Of a stretch of DNA of 50,247 nt, positions 31,792 to 38,968 are shown piece after piece. Each line of letters opens with the position of its first letter. Positions within the stretch are counted from its first letter, which is position 1. The stretch is from positions 1 to 50,247 of the forward strand of contig SKXS01000109.1 in assembly GCA_007128345.1 (NCBI GenBank). Reading direction: 5' to 3'. Under the pieces are notes generated by a model. It made no database searches. It was not told where the DNA came from and saw only the letters and a program-made list of their open reading frames with translations. The position numbers and the translations under genes are program-made. This DNA is from Spirochaetia bacterium (GTDB lineage Bacteria; Spirochaetota; Spirochaetia; PWKH01).

Positions 31792-32772
31792 ATGCAAGAA
31801 ACAGATGACGAGCATGAGGACACGAACGGGCCTATGAATGAAATAGAATATGAGAATGGTGGAGAACTCATTGAGGACGATGAGGTCCTCGAAGAAAAGC
31901 AACAGCCCTGCAGCAACAGCGGTGATCAGCCCTTTGCGCATTTGTTTCTGGTAAAGAATAACCATTCCAGCGAGACCTATGTATGCGGCTTCAGTGATCC
32001 CATTGAACGGGGGATCCAGGTTGTTTCCCCTACGCGATACGGAATTGACTTAGGGACTGTCCTGGGAGAACTTTCCTGCGGCGGCTGCAGTGCGAATGGC
32101 TCAATCAATGCAATTGTGCGCATCGCCACGGAAGCGGACTTGGAGAAATATCGGCAGAACTGCCAGCGGGAAGCGGATGCCTTCGAGATATGCAATGATA
32201 AAATTGCAAAGCACGGGCTGGAGATGCAGCTGGTTTCTGCGCACTATCTTCTGGAAGAGACGAAGGTGCTCTTTTTTTTCACCGCTGATTCACGGGTTGA
32301 CTTTAGGAACCTCGTGAAAGACCTGGTTGCTGTGTTCCGCATGCGTATTGAGCTGCGGCAGATCGGCGTGCGTGATGAAGCCCGGGTGGTAGGGGGCATT
32401 GCCGTGTGCGGAAGGGAGCTGTGCTGCAACAGCATCACCGACCGCCTGAATCCGGTTTCCATCAAAATGGCCAAGGAGCAGAATCTTTCGCTGAACTCCA
32501 TGAAGATATCCGGACCCTGCGGGAGACTGCTGTGCTGCCTTTCATACGAATATGATTTTTACCGGGACGAAAAGAAGCAGTGGCCTTCAGAGGGAAGCAG
32601 GATAGCATTTAACGGAGAAATGTGTAAAATCAGTGAGGTGAATATACTGTCGAAGAAAATATACCTCCAGGTGCCGGACGGACGTGTGACCGCAGTTCCC
32701 TTCATGTACCTGAAGCGGCAGGAAGATCAGAAGAGGTGGGAAATCGACCCATTATTCTTTGAAGAGACATAA
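31792..32772 (+). CDS. ricT: PSP1-domain protein, RicT/YaaT-like
   Basis: In Bacillus subtilis RicT (YaaT) forms a complex with RicA and RicF that carries Fe-S clusters and adapts RNase Y. The 326-aa product has an acidic N-terminus (1-45) and the PSP1 domain, with RYGIDLGTVLGE, RIELRQIGVRDEARVVGGIA and two conserved Cys pairs: CGRELCCN and GPCGRLLCCLSYE. The genome also encodes RNase Y (15264-16793), so a functional link is plausible, though RicA and RicF are not seen here. Translation probably starts on a near-leaderless mRNA. Confidence 0.88.
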   Translation: MQETDDEHEDTNGPMNEIEYENGGELIEDDEVLEEKQQPCSNSGDQPFAHLFLVKNNHSSETYVCGFSDPIERGIQVVSPTRYGIDLGTVLGELSCGGCSANGSINAIVRIATEADLEKYRQNCQREADAFEICNDKIAKHGLEMQLVSAHYLLEETKVLFFFTADSRVDFRNLVKDLVAVFRMRIELRQIGVRDEARVVGGIAVCGRELCCNSITDRLNPVSIKMAKEQNLSLNSMKISGPCGRLLCCLSYEYDFYRDEKKQWPSEGSRIAFNGEMCKISEVNILSKKIYLQVPDGRVTAVPFMYLKRQEDQKRWEIDPLFFEET

Positions 32773-32798
32773 TTTTTTAAAATAAATAAACTATTATC

Positions 32799-32827
32799 TT
32801 GACAAGTTTTATACAGTTTGATACCTT
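32799..32827 (+). promoter_or_regulatory. promoter of rpsT
   Basis: A perfect TTGACA (32799-32804) and TACCTT (32822-32827) are 17 bases apart, with TGA just before the -10 box. The start near 32834 gives a leader of about 75 bases. Confidence 0.72.
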
Positions 32828-32854
32828 ATCTTCTCGAGAGATGAGAAAAATTGT

Positions 32855-32876
32855 GGTCATGCCTTCGTGTATGACC
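32855..32876 (+). promoter_or_regulatory. hairpin in the rpsT leader
   Basis: GGTCAT (32855-32860) pairs with ATGACC (32871-32876). Downstream, CCAT (32882-32885) can pair with ATGG (32893-32896) next to the ribosome binding site TGGAGGT. S20 is self-regulated at translation in E. coli, so this leader may do the same, but that is inference. Confidence 0.45.
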
Positions 32877-32908
32877 GTATACCATACAGTTTATGGAGGT
32901 AACAGAGA

Positions 32909-33172
32909 GTGGCTAACACAAAGACAGCGGTAAAGCGTGATAAGCAGAGCAAGGCCCGGAGACTGAGAAACCGGATGGCAAAGAGCAAGCTCCGCACAGC
33001 AACACGCAGTTACCTGGAGACCGTCAATTCCCAAGACGCTTCCGCTGCAGAAGAACAGCTGAAACACGTGATAAGCCTCATTGACAAGTATTCGGGCAAA
33101 GGCGTACTGCATAGAAATACCGCTGCCAGAAAAAAGTCCAGGCTGAGCGCGAAACTCAACGCATTATCGTAA
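32909..33172 (+). CDS. rpsT: 30S ribosomal protein S20
   Basis: S20 is a three-helix primary binder of the 16S 5' domain. The start is GTG 32909, 9 bases after TGGAGGT, as is common for a self-limited ribosomal gene. The 87-aa product shows MANTKTAVKRDKQSKARRLR, RTATRSYLE and the C-terminal GVLHRNTAARKKSRLSAKLN. It has its own promoter and leader, apart from the large operon. Confidence 0.96.
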   Translation: MANTKTAVKRDKQSKARRLRNRMAKSKLRTATRSYLETVNSQDASAAEEQLKHVISLIDKYSGKGVLHRNTAARKKSRLSAKLNALS

Positions 33173-33200
33173 CCCTGTGGTATGTTCATGTCTATGAAAT

Positions 33201-33213
33201 ACTATGAGATAGT
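33201..33213 (+). repeat. short inverted repeat before the HU gene
   Basis: ACTAT-GAG-ATAGT is a perfect 5-3-5 dyad in the 74-base gap, 33 bases before the HU start. No convincing promoter or T-tract is visible here, so HU is probably cotranscribed with rpsT. The dyad could be a protein site or an RNA element. Confidence 0.35.
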
Positions 33214-33246
33214 TAGTATCATTGCTGAATAATGAAAGGAGGGATT

Positions 33247-33549
33247 ATGGCATCCCGTAAAATGACAAAGGCGGAAATTATTGAGCGTATACACCAGGAG
33301 AGCGATATCAACCGCGGAGAAATTCATCAGGTCATTGACAACTTGTTTGAAATCCTGAAAGATGGATTAGGAAAAGACCAGGTCATTGAACTCCGGGGGT
33401 TCGGCACCTTCGAGATTAGAACACGCAAGGGACGTGAGCGGGCCCGTAATCCTAAGACAGGTGAGATAGTGCCTGTGGAAACTCATGGAGTTGCTGTATT
33501 CAGACCAGGCAAGGAGCTTAAGCATATTGCCTGGCCGCTTCGTAAATAG
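33247..33549 (+). CDS. hup: HU-family DNA-binding protein
   Basis: HU dimers bend and compact DNA. ATG 33247 follows a perfect AAGGAGG (33236-33242) and gives 100 aa; an in-frame ATG at 33232 lies before this ribosome binding site and is not used. The core GFGTFEIRTRKGRERARNP carries the DNA-binding arm with the intercalating proline region RNPKTGE. The C-terminus KELKHIAWPLRK is a few residues longer than in E. coli HU. Order HU-lnt matches Treponema as I recall it. Confidence 0.95.
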   Translation: MASRKMTKAEIIERIHQESDINRGEIHQVIDNLFEILKDGLGKDQVIELRGFGTFEIRTRKGRERARNPKTGEIVPVETHGVAVFRPGKELKHIAWPLRK

Positions 33550-33608
33550 TTTGCAGCAGGTCTGATAAAGAGAAGCATCTTACGCAGACGTTTAAAGGAT
33601 CCGGCACA

Positions 33609-35261
33609 TTGAAAGAGCATGGTATAGGCGGCAGGAAGCTCACCCCTCTGGGGTTTGAAGCCCTGTTGCTTTTTTCTGGGATCATCATTTTTGCCTTATC
33701 ATTTCCCAGCTTCGTCTCGGATTGGGGTTTTCCGGTACTGGGCTTCATCGCCCTCATTCCGATGTTTGCCCTCGTGCGGATGTCAAGCTGGAAGCTCATC
33801 GTGCCCTATGCACTCGTGTACGGCCTAGGCAAGTACGTCCTGTTCAACTACTGGCTGGCTGCGTTCCATCCCGGTGCAGTATTCATCGCACCTATCGTAA
33901 GCACCTCGCAGCTGCTTTTCACCTTCCCCATACTGAAAGCAATTGACCGTGCATACCCGAAGTATGGCTTCATCCTCCAGGCTGTTGCGTTTCTCGCCTA
34001 TGAGTATATTAAGACCCTGGGCTTTGTCGGTTATCCCTACGGGATTATCGGGTACTCACTGTACACTATGCTTCCCCTGATCCAGATTTCTGAAATAACC
34101 GGGGTATGGGGGGTAAGCCTGCTCATTCTGCTGCCCTCCGCATACCTGGGCCGCCTCCTGGTGGACTGGTATGAAGGGGGACTGCCTCTTGCGAAACGGA
34201 CCTGGTCGTTCCAGAAACCCTTCATGATTTCCTATGTCGTGTACTTTGCGTTTGTCCTGGTTTTCGGCCTGGTGCGTATGCACCAGGTACAGTCCTGGGA
34301 AGTAGCTCGGCACTGGAAGACAGCCCTGGTGCAGCACAATGCCGATACCTGGCTGGGAGGCTTCCAGCAGTATCAGCGTAACTTCCGGACCATGAGCAGA
34401 CTCAGCCTTGAGGCATTGAAGGAAGCACCTGATGTCGATATCATCATCTGGTCGGAGACAGCCTTCGTTCCGGGGATCTACTGGCATGCTAACTACCGGA
34501 CTGACCCGCAGATGCACAACCTGGTCAGGGAGTTTGAGACTTTCGCCAAGGACCTTCCGGTACCCCTGGTGACCGGCAACAGCGACGGTCGAAGAGAGAA
34601 CCCTGATCTGCCGGCTATACTGCCGAACAATACCTGGAACCGGGTTGACTACAATGCGGTCATCCACTACGAGGACGGGGAGCTCAAGGAATCGTATCGG
34701 AAGCTGCACCTCGTGCCGTTTACCGAGCATTTTCCCTATGAGCACGTATTCCCGCGGTTTCATGCGCTGCTGGAAGCCAACGATTTCCGGTGGTGGGAAA
34801 AGGGAACTGAAGCAACAGTATTCGTTACCGGTGACGGAGTCCGGTTTTCCACCCCAATATGCTTTGAAGATGTATTCGGGTACCTGACCAGGGACTTTGT
34901 GAATGCAGGAGCACAGGTAATTGTCAACCTTTCCAATGATTCATGGTCCCGGGCCGTCAGTGCCCAGATGCAGCACTATGCGATGTCAGTCTATCGGGCG
35001 ATCGAGACCAGGAGAGGAATGGTACGGAGCACGAATTCCGGCATGACCGTAACTATGGACGCATCCGGCAGGGTGATCGACATGCTTGATCCGTTCATCG
35101 AAACCTATCTGGTATCGACAGTACCGATCTATGCTGATCCGCCGCAGACCATATATCTCAGGTTCGGTGACTGGATGGCCCAGGGAGCCCTCATCTTGAC
35201 CGGGCTGAGTCTTGCTGCGGGGATTTTTCTGCTGATATTCCGCCGGAGCAGACAGCGATGA
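33609..35261 (+). CDS. lnt: apolipoprotein N-acyltransferase
   Basis: Lnt adds the third acyl chain to lipoproteins at the outer face of the inner membrane. It is therefore a sign of a diderm organism rich in lipoproteins. The start is TTG 33609 after AAAGGA; the product is 550 aa. Six or so N-terminal transmembrane segments (20-220) precede the nitrilase-like domain, whose catalytic triad is visible as E283 (IIWSETAF), K365 (YRKLHLVPF) and C418 (PICFEDVF). A last membrane helix lies near 525-545. It overlaps cinA by 4 bases. Confidence 0.94.
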   Translation: MKEHGIGGRKLTPLGFEALLLFSGIIIFALSFPSFVSDWGFPVLGFIALIPMFALVRMSSWKLIVPYALVYGLGKYVLFNYWLAAFHPGAVFIAPIVSTSQLLFTFPILKAIDRAYPKYGFILQAVAFLAYEYIKTLGFVGYPYGIIGYSLYTMLPLIQISEITGVWGVSLLILLPSAYLGRLLVDWYEGGLPLAKRTWSFQKPFMISYVVYFAFVLVFGLVRMHQVQSWEVARHWKTALVQHNADTWLGGFQQYQRNFRTMSRLSLEALKEAPDVDIIIWSETAFVPGIYWHANYRTDPQMHNLVREFETFAKDLPVPLVTGNSDGRRENPDLPAILPNNTWNRVDYNAVIHYEDGELKESYRKLHLVPFTEHFPYEHVFPRFHALLEANDFRWWEKGTEATVFVTGDGVRFSTPICFEDVFGYLTRDFVNAGAQVIVNLSNDSWSRAVSAQMQHYAMSVYRAIETRRGMVRSTNSGMTVTMDASGRVIDMLDPFIETYLVSTVPIYADPPQTIYLRFGDWMAQGALILTGLSLAAGIFLLIFRRSRQR

Positions 35262-36535
35262 AGGCGGCACTGTGCCTCATCGGCACAGAACTGACTAGGG
35301 GCATAATTCAGGATACCCATACCAAGCTGATTGCATCCACCCTCTCTTCACTTATGATAGAGGTTCTCCAGGTTACTTTGGTGCCCGATGACGGGACTAT
35401 TGAGACGGTGATCAGCTCGTTCCTCCATACAGCGGATGTCATTCTCTGTACAGGAGGGCTTGGCCCGACTTCCGACGACATTACCCGGGATGCAATCGCC
35501 CGCCTGGCTGGGGTTGATCTTGTTGAAGACCCAGAAGCCCTTGCACAGATGGAGCGTATGATCCGACGCCCGGCAGGAGATGCCAATCGGCGGCAGGTCT
35601 GCATTCCCCGGGGATTTACTATCCTGCAGAACCCCTTGGGGACTGCCCCGGGTTTTTTCGGACGCATTGGGGAATCTGTAGTATACTGTATGCCCGGGCC
35701 TCCCCGGGAGCTCGAACGTATGTTCCTCGAGGAGGTAGTTCCCCGCATCACCACAAAGGGTGGAGTGCAGGGTGACGAAATCCTGGAAGCATCGACCTTC
35801 CTCATCCCTGAATCACGGCTTGAGGAACTCTGCAGAGTGTGTGCTGACAGTTCGCTGCGCTGGGCAACCCGTGTGCAGACTGCGAAGATCAGCCTCTATA
35901 TCAGGGGAGGAAGCGAAGTCTCACGGACGGCAATGATCAGCCGGATGCAGGAGCATGCAGGAAAGGAACTTGTCCGAATGGGAAGCGTTACCCCAGCAGA
36001 ATCGCTGATCAGCACCTGCATGGATATGCAGGGTATGTGTGTGTTTGCAGAGTCGTGTACAGGAGGCATGATCAGCAAGGAACTTACTGATGTGCCCGGC
36101 AGTTCAGGGGCATTCTGGGGATCCTTCGTTACCTATGCGGATGAGGCAAAGCGGATGATGCTCGGAGTCTCTGCACAGACTCTTGCTGCGTATGGTGCGG
36201 TCTCTCGGGAGACGGTCCTGGAAATGGCTGAGGGAGCGCTTTCCAGATCGCAAGCCCATGTATCATGCTCGGTTTCCGGGATAGCAGGACCTGAAGGGGG
36301 AAGCCCCGGAAAACCTGTAGGTACAGTTTGGTTCGGGTTTGCTTCCCATACAGGAAGAACGGCAGCACTGCAATGGGTCTGGGGATATCCCAGAAGAGAT
36401 TTAATCAGAAGACGGGCAACGGCTGCGGCACTGCTGCTGACCGAAACGTTTCTAAAGGGGTGTGAGGTGCTTGACACGGTTTCACAGTGGCAATATAGTG
36501 ATAGTAACATCAAGAGACTTGATACACACCTCTGA
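35258..36535 (+). CDS. cinA: CinA-family protein: MoCF-type domain plus PncC deamidase
   Basis: CinA joins an N-terminal ADP-ribose pyrophosphatase (COG1058) domain to a C-terminal nicotinamide mononucleotide deamidase used in NAD recycling. The 425-aa product begins AALCLIGTELTRGIIQDTH, with GGLGPTSDDITRDAIA and GTAPGF typical of the first domain. AESCTGGMISKELTDVPGSS and VSGIAGPEGG mark the PncC domain. Its ATG overlaps the lnt stop (ATGA). The last codons, after LLLTETFLK, have no conserved match and hold the promoter of rho. Confidence 0.93.
   Translation: MKAALCLIGTELTRGIIQDTHTKLIASTLSSLMIEVLQVTLVPDDGTIETVISSFLHTADVILCTGGLGPTSDDITRDAIARLAGVDLVEDPEALAQMERMIRRPAGDANRRQVCIPRGFTILQNPLGTAPGFFGRIGESVVYCMPGPPRELERMFLEEVVPRITTKGGVQGDEILEASTFLIPESRLEELCRVCADSSLRWATRVQTAKISLYIRGGSEVSRTAMISRMQEHAGKELVRMGSVTPAESLISTCMDMQGMCVFAESCTGGMISKELTDVPGSSGAFWGSFVTYADEAKRMMLGVSAQTLAAYGAVSRETVLEMAEGALSRSQAHVSCSVSGIAGPEGGSPGKPVGTVWFGFASHTGRTAALQWVWGYPRRDLIRRRATAAALLLTETFLKGCEVLDTVSQWQYSDSNIKRLDTHL
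36471..36499 (+). promoter_or_regulatory. promoter of rho, inside the 3' end of cinA
   Basis: A perfect TTGACA (36471-36476) and TATAGT (36494-36499) are 17 bases apart, the same boxes as the ptsI promoter. Transcription should start near 36506, before the cinA stop at 36535. The rho leader would be about 290 nt. Confidence 0.72.
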
Positions 36536-36796
36536 ACCATTATGTATGAACCATTCCTGGATATTCAGTTAGTGAAGCAGGTGGTAATTGACGATAACTT
36601 AAGAGTAGTACTCGCGGAATCTCTTATCTAGCAAATATTAGCAGAGGAAGTGCAGACAGTCGATGCACTCTATGGAACGAGATTATCAAACAGACGGAAC
36701 ACTACTATGCCTCCAGCATGGACCATGCAGCAGACACCGCTCACAGGATATCTGCAGTTGTGTCTGTTCGGAGAAAAAAAATGAGGATGATACCCT
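36506..36796 (+). promoter_or_regulatory. rho leader with two small open frames
   Basis: The gap between cinA and rho has no annotated gene. It holds a 29-codon frame (ATG 36542 to TAG 36631, starting MYEPFLDIQL, no ribosome binding site). It also holds a 25-codon frame (ATG 36707 to TGA 36784, starting MPPAWTMQQTPLTG) whose stop overlaps the rho ribosome binding site GAGGA (36783-36787). GCATG-GAC-CATGC (36716-36728) can form a hairpin. rho is autoregulated by attenuation in its leader in E. coli; a similar control is possible here. Confidence 0.4.
36707..36784 (+). CDS. possible 25-residue leader peptide before rho
   Basis: The frame starts at ATG 36707 and stops at TGA 36782-36784, 12 bases before the rho ATG. 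It has only a weak ribosome binding site (ACGGA, about 9 bases upstream). A stop placed on the Shine-Dalgarno sequence of the next gene suits translational coupling. It may be fortuitous, and no homologue is known to me. Confidence 0.25.
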   Translation: MPPAWTMQQTPLTGYLQLCLFGEKK

Positions 36797-38542
36797 ATGA
36801 GAGGTAGAAAAAAGAAAGTGGAAGATATCTCCGAAGCCCAGGCGGAGCTTGAACTGATCAATAGCGCTGATCCTGCCGATGCACAGGAATCTGAAAATAC
36901 TGCAGACGGCAGTTCAGATGAGCAGCCTAAGAAGAAGGTGGTAGCAAAGAAACGGCCGAGAAAGAAAAAGGTCAATACAGATGATGTCCAGCAGGAGCCA
37001 CCCGAGGGAACCCAAAAAGCTGCGTCTTCCGAAGCACCTGCAGCACCGGAAGCACCTGCAGCACCGGAAATACACCCTGAAAACAGTGAGAGCCCAAGCG
37101 GCAGGCAGGAACAGCCCGCACAGACCACCCATCACCGGGATCGGGGCAAGCGGAACCAGCAGAACTATCAGCGAACCGGTCATCAGCAGAAGCACAACGC
37201 TCGTGCTAACAAGCACGTGCTGTTCCCCATGGTGGATGAAAGCATCGAGATTGAACCTCCGACAAGCCAGCAGGGGGAGCGTCTGAGCATTAATGATTTG
37301 ACGCTGATGAACGTTCCTGAACTTCGTCAGCTGGCAGTGGATCTGGGAGTTCACCGTGAGTCTCTCATGACTATGAAAAAGCAGGATGTCATATTCTGCA
37401 TCCTCAAGGCCCACACTATGGCAGGGGGGAGCATCTACGCCTACGGCTCGCTGGAAATCCTGCCCGACGGGTACGGATTTCTCAGGTCGCCGCAGAATAG
37501 CTACCTGCCCGGTCCTGACGACATCTATATCTCGCCTTCGCAAATCAGGCTTTTTAACCTGAAAACCGGGGACACTGTGGCAGGTCAGATCAGGCCTCCC
37601 AAGGACAGTGAGCGTTTCTTTGCCATGCTTCGTGTGGAATCAGTCAACTTTGACGATCCCTCTATCGCGCAGATACGGATCGCTTTTGACAGCCTTACCC
37701 CCCTCTATCCCGATGAGCGGTTAAACCTGGAATCAAGGACAGGGGATGTGTCGACTCGAATGATCAACCTCTTCTGTCCCATAGGAAAAGGCCAGCGGGC
37801 GCTCATCGTCTCTCCGCCGAGGACCGGCAAGACAATGCTGCTCCAGAAGATTGCCAATTCCATAACCGAGAACAACCCTGAGGTCACCCTTATCGTGCTG
37901 CTTATCGATGAACGTCCCGAGGAAGTGACCGACATGAAGCGCAATGTGAAGGGCGAGGTGATCGCCTCTACCTTTGACGAGCAGGCTACCAGGCATGTCC
38001 AGGTTGCGGAGATGGTGATAGAGAAGGCCAAACGTCTTGTTGAGCACAAGAAGGATGTGGTGATTCTGCTGGACTCAATAACCCGGCTGGCACGGGCGTA
38101 CAATCAGACAGTACCCACATCAGGAAAGATTCTCTCCGGCGGGGTAGATTCCAACGCGCTGCATAAGCCCAAGCGATTTTTTGGTGCGGCGCGTAACATT
38201 GAGCAGGGAGGAAGCCTCACAATCATTGCCACCGCACTCATAGAGACCGGAAGCAGGATGGATGAGGTAATTTTTGAAGAATTCAAGGGAACAGGAAACA
38301 ATGAAATCGTGCTTGACCGCCGGATGGCTGACCGCAGGCTCTATCCTGCAATCAGCATCAAGCGTTCGGGTACACGAAAGGAAGACCTGCTGCTTACTGA
38401 GTTCGAGCTCAACAAACTGTATATCCTACGCAATGCGCTGAATCCCATGGAGGATATGGAGCTTACGGAACTGCTTGTTGACAAATTTGAGAAAACAAAA
38501 AATAATGAGGTGTTCTTACGTTCAATGAACACCAACGGCTAG
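36797..38542 (+). CDS. rho: transcription termination factor Rho with long N-terminal insert
   Basis: Rho is a hexameric RNA-dependent ATPase that ends transcription. The product is 581 aa against about 420 in E. coli. The first 155 or so residues are Lys/Glu/Pro/Ala-rich and unstructured, and the normal Rho fold starts near LSINDLTLMNVPELRQLAVD. The RNA-binding domain has LPDGYGFLRSPQNSYLPGPDD-like text (DGYGFLRSPQNSYLPGPDD). The P-loop is PPRTGKT (340-346), followed by VILLDSITRLARAYN and SGKILSGGVDSNALHKPKRF. N-terminal insertions are known in Rho of several phyla. Confidence 0.97.
   Translation: MRGRKKKVEDISEAQAELELINSADPADAQESENTADGSSDEQPKKKVVAKKRPRKKKVNTDDVQQEPPEGTQKAASSEAPAAPEAPAAPEIHPENSESPSGRQEQPAQTTHHRDRGKRNQQNYQRTGHQQKHNARANKHVLFPMVDESIEIEPPTSQQGERLSINDLTLMNVPELRQLAVDLGVHRESLMTMKKQDVIFCILKAHTMAGGSIYAYGSLEILPDGYGFLRSPQNSYLPGPDDIYISPSQIRLFNLKTGDTVAGQIRPPKDSERFFAMLRVESVNFDDPSIAQIRIAFDSLTPLYPDERLNLESRTGDVSTRMINLFCPIGKGQRALIVSPPRTGKTMLLQKIANSITENNPEVTLIVLLIDERPEEVTDMKRNVKGEVIASTFDEQATRHVQVAEMVIEKAKRLVEHKKDVVILLDSITRLARAYNQTVPTSGKILSGGVDSNALHKPKRFFGAARNIEQGGSLTIIATALIETGSRMDEVIFEEFKGTGNNEIVLDRRMADRRLYPAISIKRSGTRKEDLLLTEFELNKLYILRNALNPMEDMELTELLVDKFEKTKNNEVFLRSMNTNG
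37031..37066 (+). repeat. 18-bp tandem duplication inside rho
   Basis: GAAGCACCTGCAGCACCG occurs twice head to tail at 37031-37048 and 37049-37066. It encodes the repeated hexapeptide EAPAAP in the unstructured N-terminal insert. The copies are identical, which suggests a recent slippage event and possible length variation between strains. Confidence 0.9.
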
Positions 38543-38581
38543 AAATCCGCCGGTTCATACCCGGGTTCCTGGTACAGCCGC

Positions 38582-38610
38582 TGGACGATATGAAAAAAAT
38601 TGGCTATAGT
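38582..38610 (+). promoter_or_regulatory. promoter of rpmE
   Basis: TGGACG (38582-38587) and TATAGT (38605-38610) are 17 bases apart. The start near 38617 leaves 17 bases, with CGGAGGA as ribosome binding site before ATG 38634. Confidence 0.6.
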
Positions 38611-38633
38611 AGAGATAACCATCGGAGGATTAC

Positions 38634-38837
38634 ATGAAAGACGGAATACATCCAAAATATGAAATGACGAAGATCAGCTGCGCATGCGGCAGTGTCATAG
38701 AGACCCGGTCGACAGTCAAGGAACTGAGCGTTGAAATCTGCTCCAGCTGCCATCCGTTCTATACCGGTAAGCAGAAGCTGGTGGATACAGCAGGAAGGGT
38801 TGAGCGCTTCAAGAAGAAATACGGGATTAGAGACTGA
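38634..38837 (+). CDS. rpmE: 50S ribosomal protein L31, zinc-binding form
   Basis: L31 bridges the 50S central protuberance and the 30S head. The 67-aa product starts MKDGIHPKYEMTKISCACGS and has the four-Cys zinc set (CAC pair and CSSCHPFYTGKQ). GRVERFKKKYG closes the family core. It is monocistronic, with its own promoter and a good terminator behind it. In other bacteria the zinc form is exchanged for a zinc-free paralogue under zinc shortage; none is seen here. Confidence 0.96.
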   Translation: MKDGIHPKYEMTKISCACGSVIETRSTVKELSVEICSSCHPFYTGKQKLVDTAGRVERFKKKYGIRD

Positions 38838-38863
38838 TTCCTGCATTTTCCTTTCTTGTGCAT

Positions 38864-38890
38864 AGAGCCGCCGCTGGCGGCTCTTTATAT
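38864..38890 (+). terminator. intrinsic terminator after rpmE
   Basis: AGAGCCGCC (38864-38872) pairs perfectly with GGCGGCTCT (38876-38884) over a GCT loop and is followed by the T-rich CTTTATAT. It lies 26 bases after the rpmE stop and before the galK-like promoter. Confidence 0.85.
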
Positions 38891-38916
38891 GCGGACAGGA
38901 CGAAAAATCTTTTGTG

Positions 38917-38945
38917 TTGCATATTACGTGCTTATACCATAAAAT
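38917..38945 (+). promoter_or_regulatory. promoter of the galactokinase-like gene
   Basis: TTGCAT (38917-38922) and TAAAAT (38940-38945) are 17 bases apart. The start near 38952 leaves a 17-base leader with CGGGGAAG before ATG 38969. Confidence 0.62.
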
Positions 38946-38968
38946 GACATGCAACGGGGAAGATGTAG

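Noticed and set aside
36533..36555. Direct repeat TGAACCATT (36533-36541 and 36547-36555) after cinA
   Set aside because: Nine bases with a 5-base gap is too short to support an insertion scar or attachment site, and nothing else marks a mobile element.
36588..36616. TTGACG at 36588 as the rho promoter
   Set aside because: No acceptable -10 box lies 15-19 bases downstream; the pair at 36471-36499 is far better.
36914..37543. Minus-strand frame of about 209 codons opposite the 5' part of rho
   Set aside because: Its Cys/Leu-rich repeats are produced by the low-complexity rho insert read backwards.
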